Assembly: GCA_029582155.1 (NCBI GenBank)
Contig: CM055896.1
Location: forward strand, 26,255,184 to 26,319,183
Length of the DNA: 64,000 nt
Source of the DNA: Panopea generosa
Lineage: Eukaryota; Mollusca; Bivalvia; Adapedonta; Hiatellidae
Reading direction: 5' to 3'
Shown: piece after piece, positions 60,609 through 64,000 of the stretch
Layout of the letters: each line of letters starts with the position of its first letter
Numbering within the stretch: position 1 is the stretch's first letter
The notes under the pieces: model-generated
What the model saw: only the letters and a program-made list of their open reading frames with translations
What the model was told of the DNA's origin: nothing
Databases searched by the model: none
Made by a program: the position numbers and the translations under genes

Positions 60609-61651
60609 CAGTAGAACTTCAATAGCTCAAACTCGGTTGGCTGGAACATCACCCATCGCCCGAACAACTAACACGGTCCCTGCCAAATTCCTATTTAATT
60701 TCTATTGTTCTACCACCGATGGCTAGAACACTGATAGGTGGAACAGTCGAACTAGAAATTAGGTTCCGCCAACACACTTTTCGCACCTTTCGGTCGAACA
60801 GCTGACCAAAGATAAAGAAAATCGTAGAAGTTTGCCATGTTTGTTCACGCATTCAAAGGTGTGAAGTAATTTCTACACGTCATAATATTCCGACTGTCTT
60901 AAAGAGCGAGAAGTTTGTTATGATAATTTGGCGAGTGTGTCTATAATTGGTTTCACATTTGTTTTAGTCGTATACCGCATGTTGCATTAATTAAGTTTAT
61001 TTGATTCTTAATTTGATATTTATTTGTAATTTAAGATGAAATCAAAATAAAACCATGGTATATTGCAAACATTGAAAGGTAAAGAGTGTCACATACAATT
61101 TTACCCTTATAAATCTTAGACATGGGAAGATCAGTCTTATTGCATAATGTTGCATTTAGCAACACATTTACCTGAAAAAGAAATGGCTGAGCAACTTCGT
61201 GATGGACCCAGTAACTGGGGAACAACTAAGTCAGCCTCTTTGACGATTGCCGAGCAACCTGGTGAAGGACCCGGTAAAACCGGAGTGTGATTATCATTTC
61301 ATTTACATTGTCATGCACACCGAAAGCTAAATATAGCTATTTATACACCAGTATATAAAATTATGATGATAAAAGGTTAATTAAGTAAATATAGTGTGAT
61401 ATAATTAATTATATTTGGAAATTATCCTTTCTGGTACATTGGATTATCTACATAAACAAGAAATACACGTCATTCACATCATCTATTGTACCTGTTCAAA
61501 CTGTCCACAAGGGATTCAGTAACATGCTCACAAACGTACTTGTACACCATGTACATGTACAATGATTGTTGTACCAGGCTTGACTCGAACTACCGCTGAC
61601 TCGAACTATTTTGTCCAATCCCATCGAGTTTGAGCGATAGAAGTTCTACTG
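60609..61651. mobile_element. 1,043-bp pogo/Tigger-like element inserted in the 23-bp array
   Basis: The element begins CAGTAGAACTTCAATAGCTC and ends with the inverse CAGTAGAACTTCTATCGCTC, flanked by TA at 60607-60608 and 61652-61653. Removing it restores a continuous array. Internally, a GAGCAACTTCGTGATGGACC block is imperfectly repeated as GAGCAACCTGGTGAAGGACC (near 61186 and 61251). No transposase domain was recognised, so it is probably non-autonomous. Confidence 0.8.
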
Positions 61652-61653
61652 TA

Positions 61654-63325
61654 TGTGTACATCACTGTTACAAATACATGTACACCACTGTTACACATAC
61701 ATGTACACCACTGTTACAAATATGCCTACACCATTGTTATACATACATGTACACCACTGTTACAAATATGCATACACCATTGTTATACATACATGTACAC
61801 CACTGTTACACATACATGTACACCACTGTAACACATACATGTACACCAATGTTACACATACATGCACATCATTGTTACACATACATGTACACAACTGTTA
61901 CAAATATGCATACACCATTGTTATACATACATGTACACCACTGTTACACATACATGTACACCACTGTTACACATATTGGTACATCACTGTTACACATACA
62001 TGTACACCACTGTTACACATACATGTACACCACTGTTACACTTACATGTACACCACTGTTACACATACATGTACATCACTGTTACACATACATGTGCACC
62101 ACTGTACATCATTGTTACTCATACATGTACACCACTGTTACAAATATGCATACACCATTGTTATACATACATGTACACCACTGTTACACATACATGTACA
62201 CCACTGTAACAAATACATGTACACCACTGTTACACATACATGTACAACATTGCTATACATACATGGACATCACTGTTACTCATACGGGTACATCACTGTT
62301 ACACATACATGTACACGACTGTTACACTTACATGTACACCACTGTTACACATATGGGTACATCACTGTTACACATACATGTACACCACTGTTACACATAC
62401 GGGTACATCACTATTACACATACTTGTACACCACTGTTAAAAATACATGTACACCACTGTTACACATACATGTACACCATTGTTCAACATACATGTACAT
62501 CACTGTTACACATACGGGTACATCACTGTAACACATACATGTACACCACTGTTACACTTACATGAACACCACTGTTTCACATACATGTACACCATTATAA
62601 CACATTCATGCACATCATTGTTACACATACATGTACACCACTGTTACACATATGCATACACCATTGTTATACATACATGTACAGCACTGTTACACATACA
62701 TGTACACCATTGTTACACATATGTGTACACCATTATTACACATCATGTTACACCTTTGTTACACATATATGTAAACCACTGTTACACATACATGTTCACC
62801 ACTGTAACACATATACATGTACACCACTGTTTGCAAATACATGTACACCACTGTTACACATACATGTACACCATTGTTACACATATGCATACACAAGTGT
62901 TTGGCATACATGTACATCATTGTTACACATACCTGTACACCATTGTTTGGCATATACATGTACATCATTGTTTAACATACATGTACACCACTGTTACATT
63001 TAAGTGCACAATATTGTTACACATACATGTATATCATAGTTACACATATGCATATGCCATTGTTGCACATACATGTACACCACTGTTACACATACATGTA
63101 CACCACTGTTACACATACATGTACACCATTATTACACATACATGTACACCATTGTACAAATACATGTACACCATTGTTACACAAACGTGTACATTATTTT
63201 TACAAATATGTGTACATCATTGTTATAAATACATGTACACCATTGTTACACACATATGTGTACATCATTGTTACACACATATGTGTACATCATTGTTACA
63301 CACATATGTACACCATTGCTGTGTA
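61654..63325. repeat. 23-bp minisatellite, right block, about 73 copies
   Basis: Same unit as 59580-60608, with CATACGGGTACATCACTG and CATATGCATACACCATTG subfamilies; these variants are much more common here than on the left. It ends in ACACACATATGTGTACATC copies near 63300. Confidence 0.95.
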
Positions 63326-63382
63326 TGCTGGTGTGTGTCTGTGTGTAATTAATAACCAAAAAGGTGCCATTTTTTTTCAGCA

Positions 63383-64000
63383 ATGCTACAAGTCCCACTA
63401 ACATCCATCGTTGAGGAGTATAAGGTCAGCAAGGCGAGACTGGTCATGACATTAAAAGATTCTAGTGACTCACTAATAAGAAGAGCAGATATAGAAGTAC
63501 GAACAGGCAGATGTTGGTCAGCACGCCGAGCTGTTGAAGATGAGAGAGTTGACTACGTCACCGAGACATAGTAGGGACATTCAGCACAGCAAGACAAGGA
63601 CTCGGATCAACCCAAAGGCAACCTTGGAAGACGCAAAAGCTCCAGAGCAGAGAAGAAAGCTTAGAAGAGAGCAGCATACATTGCTAATCCCTACAAGTTC
63701 ACAAAGGGCATTTGGAAGACAAGAAGTCTGGCAACCTGAAGAGCTCTCAGGAAGAAGTTGAGGACTACTTAATGTTGACTCACTCAGACCCTCTGAGAGA
63801 CACCATTGGAGGTAAACCCGAGGATAGAACCAGTACCTGAACCAACCACAACTCTAGAGACAAAAGAACCATCATTGAAGGAAGTCCAAGATGTAGTCAG
63901 AAAAGCCAGGACCAAGTCAGCACCTGGACCAAATGGGATACCTTACCGGGTATACAAGAAATGTCCCAACCTACTAAAATGCCTACCGCATTTACTAAGG
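63383..64000 (+). pseudogene. LINE (non-LTR retrotransposon) reverse transcriptase gene, 5' part, frameshifted and cut by the window edge
   Basis: Three blocks belong to one non-LTR polyprotein. Block 1 (63383-63571) reads SIVEEYKVSKARLVMTLKDS and RRADIEVRTGRCWSARRAVE. A second-frame piece from about 63553 reads LRHRDIVG, and 63718-63840 reads SQEEVEDYLMLTHSDPLRDT. Block 3 (63830-64000) returns to the first frame: KEVQDVVRKARTKSAPGPNG then IPYRVYKKCPNLL, the start of the reverse-transcriptase fingers (compare SAPGPNGVPY in mollusc and fish LINEs). I infer a frameshift near 63550, a stop near 63684 and another shift before 63830, so the copy is dead. Clade not assigned. It lies directly behind the 23-bp array. 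Confidence 0.75.

Noticed and set aside
59558-63401. Histidine/threonine-rich open frames of up to 311 codons in the 23-bp array
   Set aside because: All plus frames are open in overlapping phases and cycle every 23 residues; interrupted by a transposon without any trace of a gene.

Overview
The window looks like bivalve mollusc nuclear DNA, genus not determined. It is AT-rich, with one split gene on the minus strand. It carries the dispersed repeats typical of bivalve genomes: blocks around AAGGGCCATAACTC, tails such as GCGAGACAAAAA, an (ACGG)n element ending in a G-run plus TATAAAA, and heads of the form (TGAA)n-TAGGGTTTTACGGCG. There is no prokaryotic-style gene packing, no CRISPR array and no virus-like element that I can support.

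The only host gene I can support is a TMEM144 homologue (multi-pass membrane protein of the drug/metabolite-transporter superfamily, DUF1632 family, annotated as a putative carbohydrate transporter). It runs on the minus strand from an ATG at 51125 to the end of the ninth coding exon at 14029. The nine exons (50930-51125, 49024-49146, 48342-48441, 45471-45551, 43508-43607, 33722-33796, 31741-31811, 19444-19541, 14029-14300) all have AG/GT borders, have mutually compatible phases, and add up to exactly 372 codons. The short last exon (about 25-30 residues in relatives) was not found. It may lie in the 500-base N gap (13001-13500) or further along the minus strand.

Tandem repeats dominate the rest. 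I count fourteen minisatellite families with unit lengths of about 51, 53, 24, 65, 63, 72, 46, 29, 27, 88, 28, 177, 53 (unrelated to the first) and 23 bp. Together they cover roughly 34 kb, about half the window. Seven of them (63, 72, 46, 29, 27, 88 and 28 bp) sit inside TMEM144 introns and account for most of the gene's 37-kb span. The others lie downstream (0-10.6 kb) or upstream (51.5-63.3 kb).

The most informative pattern is a two-way relation between arrays and mobile DNA. Some arrays grew inside dispersed elements: the 24-bp and 23-bp arrays both start just after the same TAGGGTTTTACGGCG-like head, and the 63-bp and 177-bp arrays sit inside ordinary bivalve dispersed repeats. Other arrays were later hit by transposons: a hAT-like element with an 8-bp target duplication in the 51-bp array, a 1,043-bp pogo/Tigger-like element with a TA duplication in the 23-bp array, and a dispersed element in a roughly 19-bp repeat. 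Several units contain palindromes; the 88-bp unit encodes a nested hairpin.

Other mobile DNA includes a mariner remnant (11743-12745), a long-armed MITE (71-434), a short pogo-like MITE (47971-48173), two related tRNA-derived SINEs (29350-29490, 47150-47300), and the damaged 5' part of a LINE reverse-transcriptase gene at the right edge (63383-64000, plus strand).
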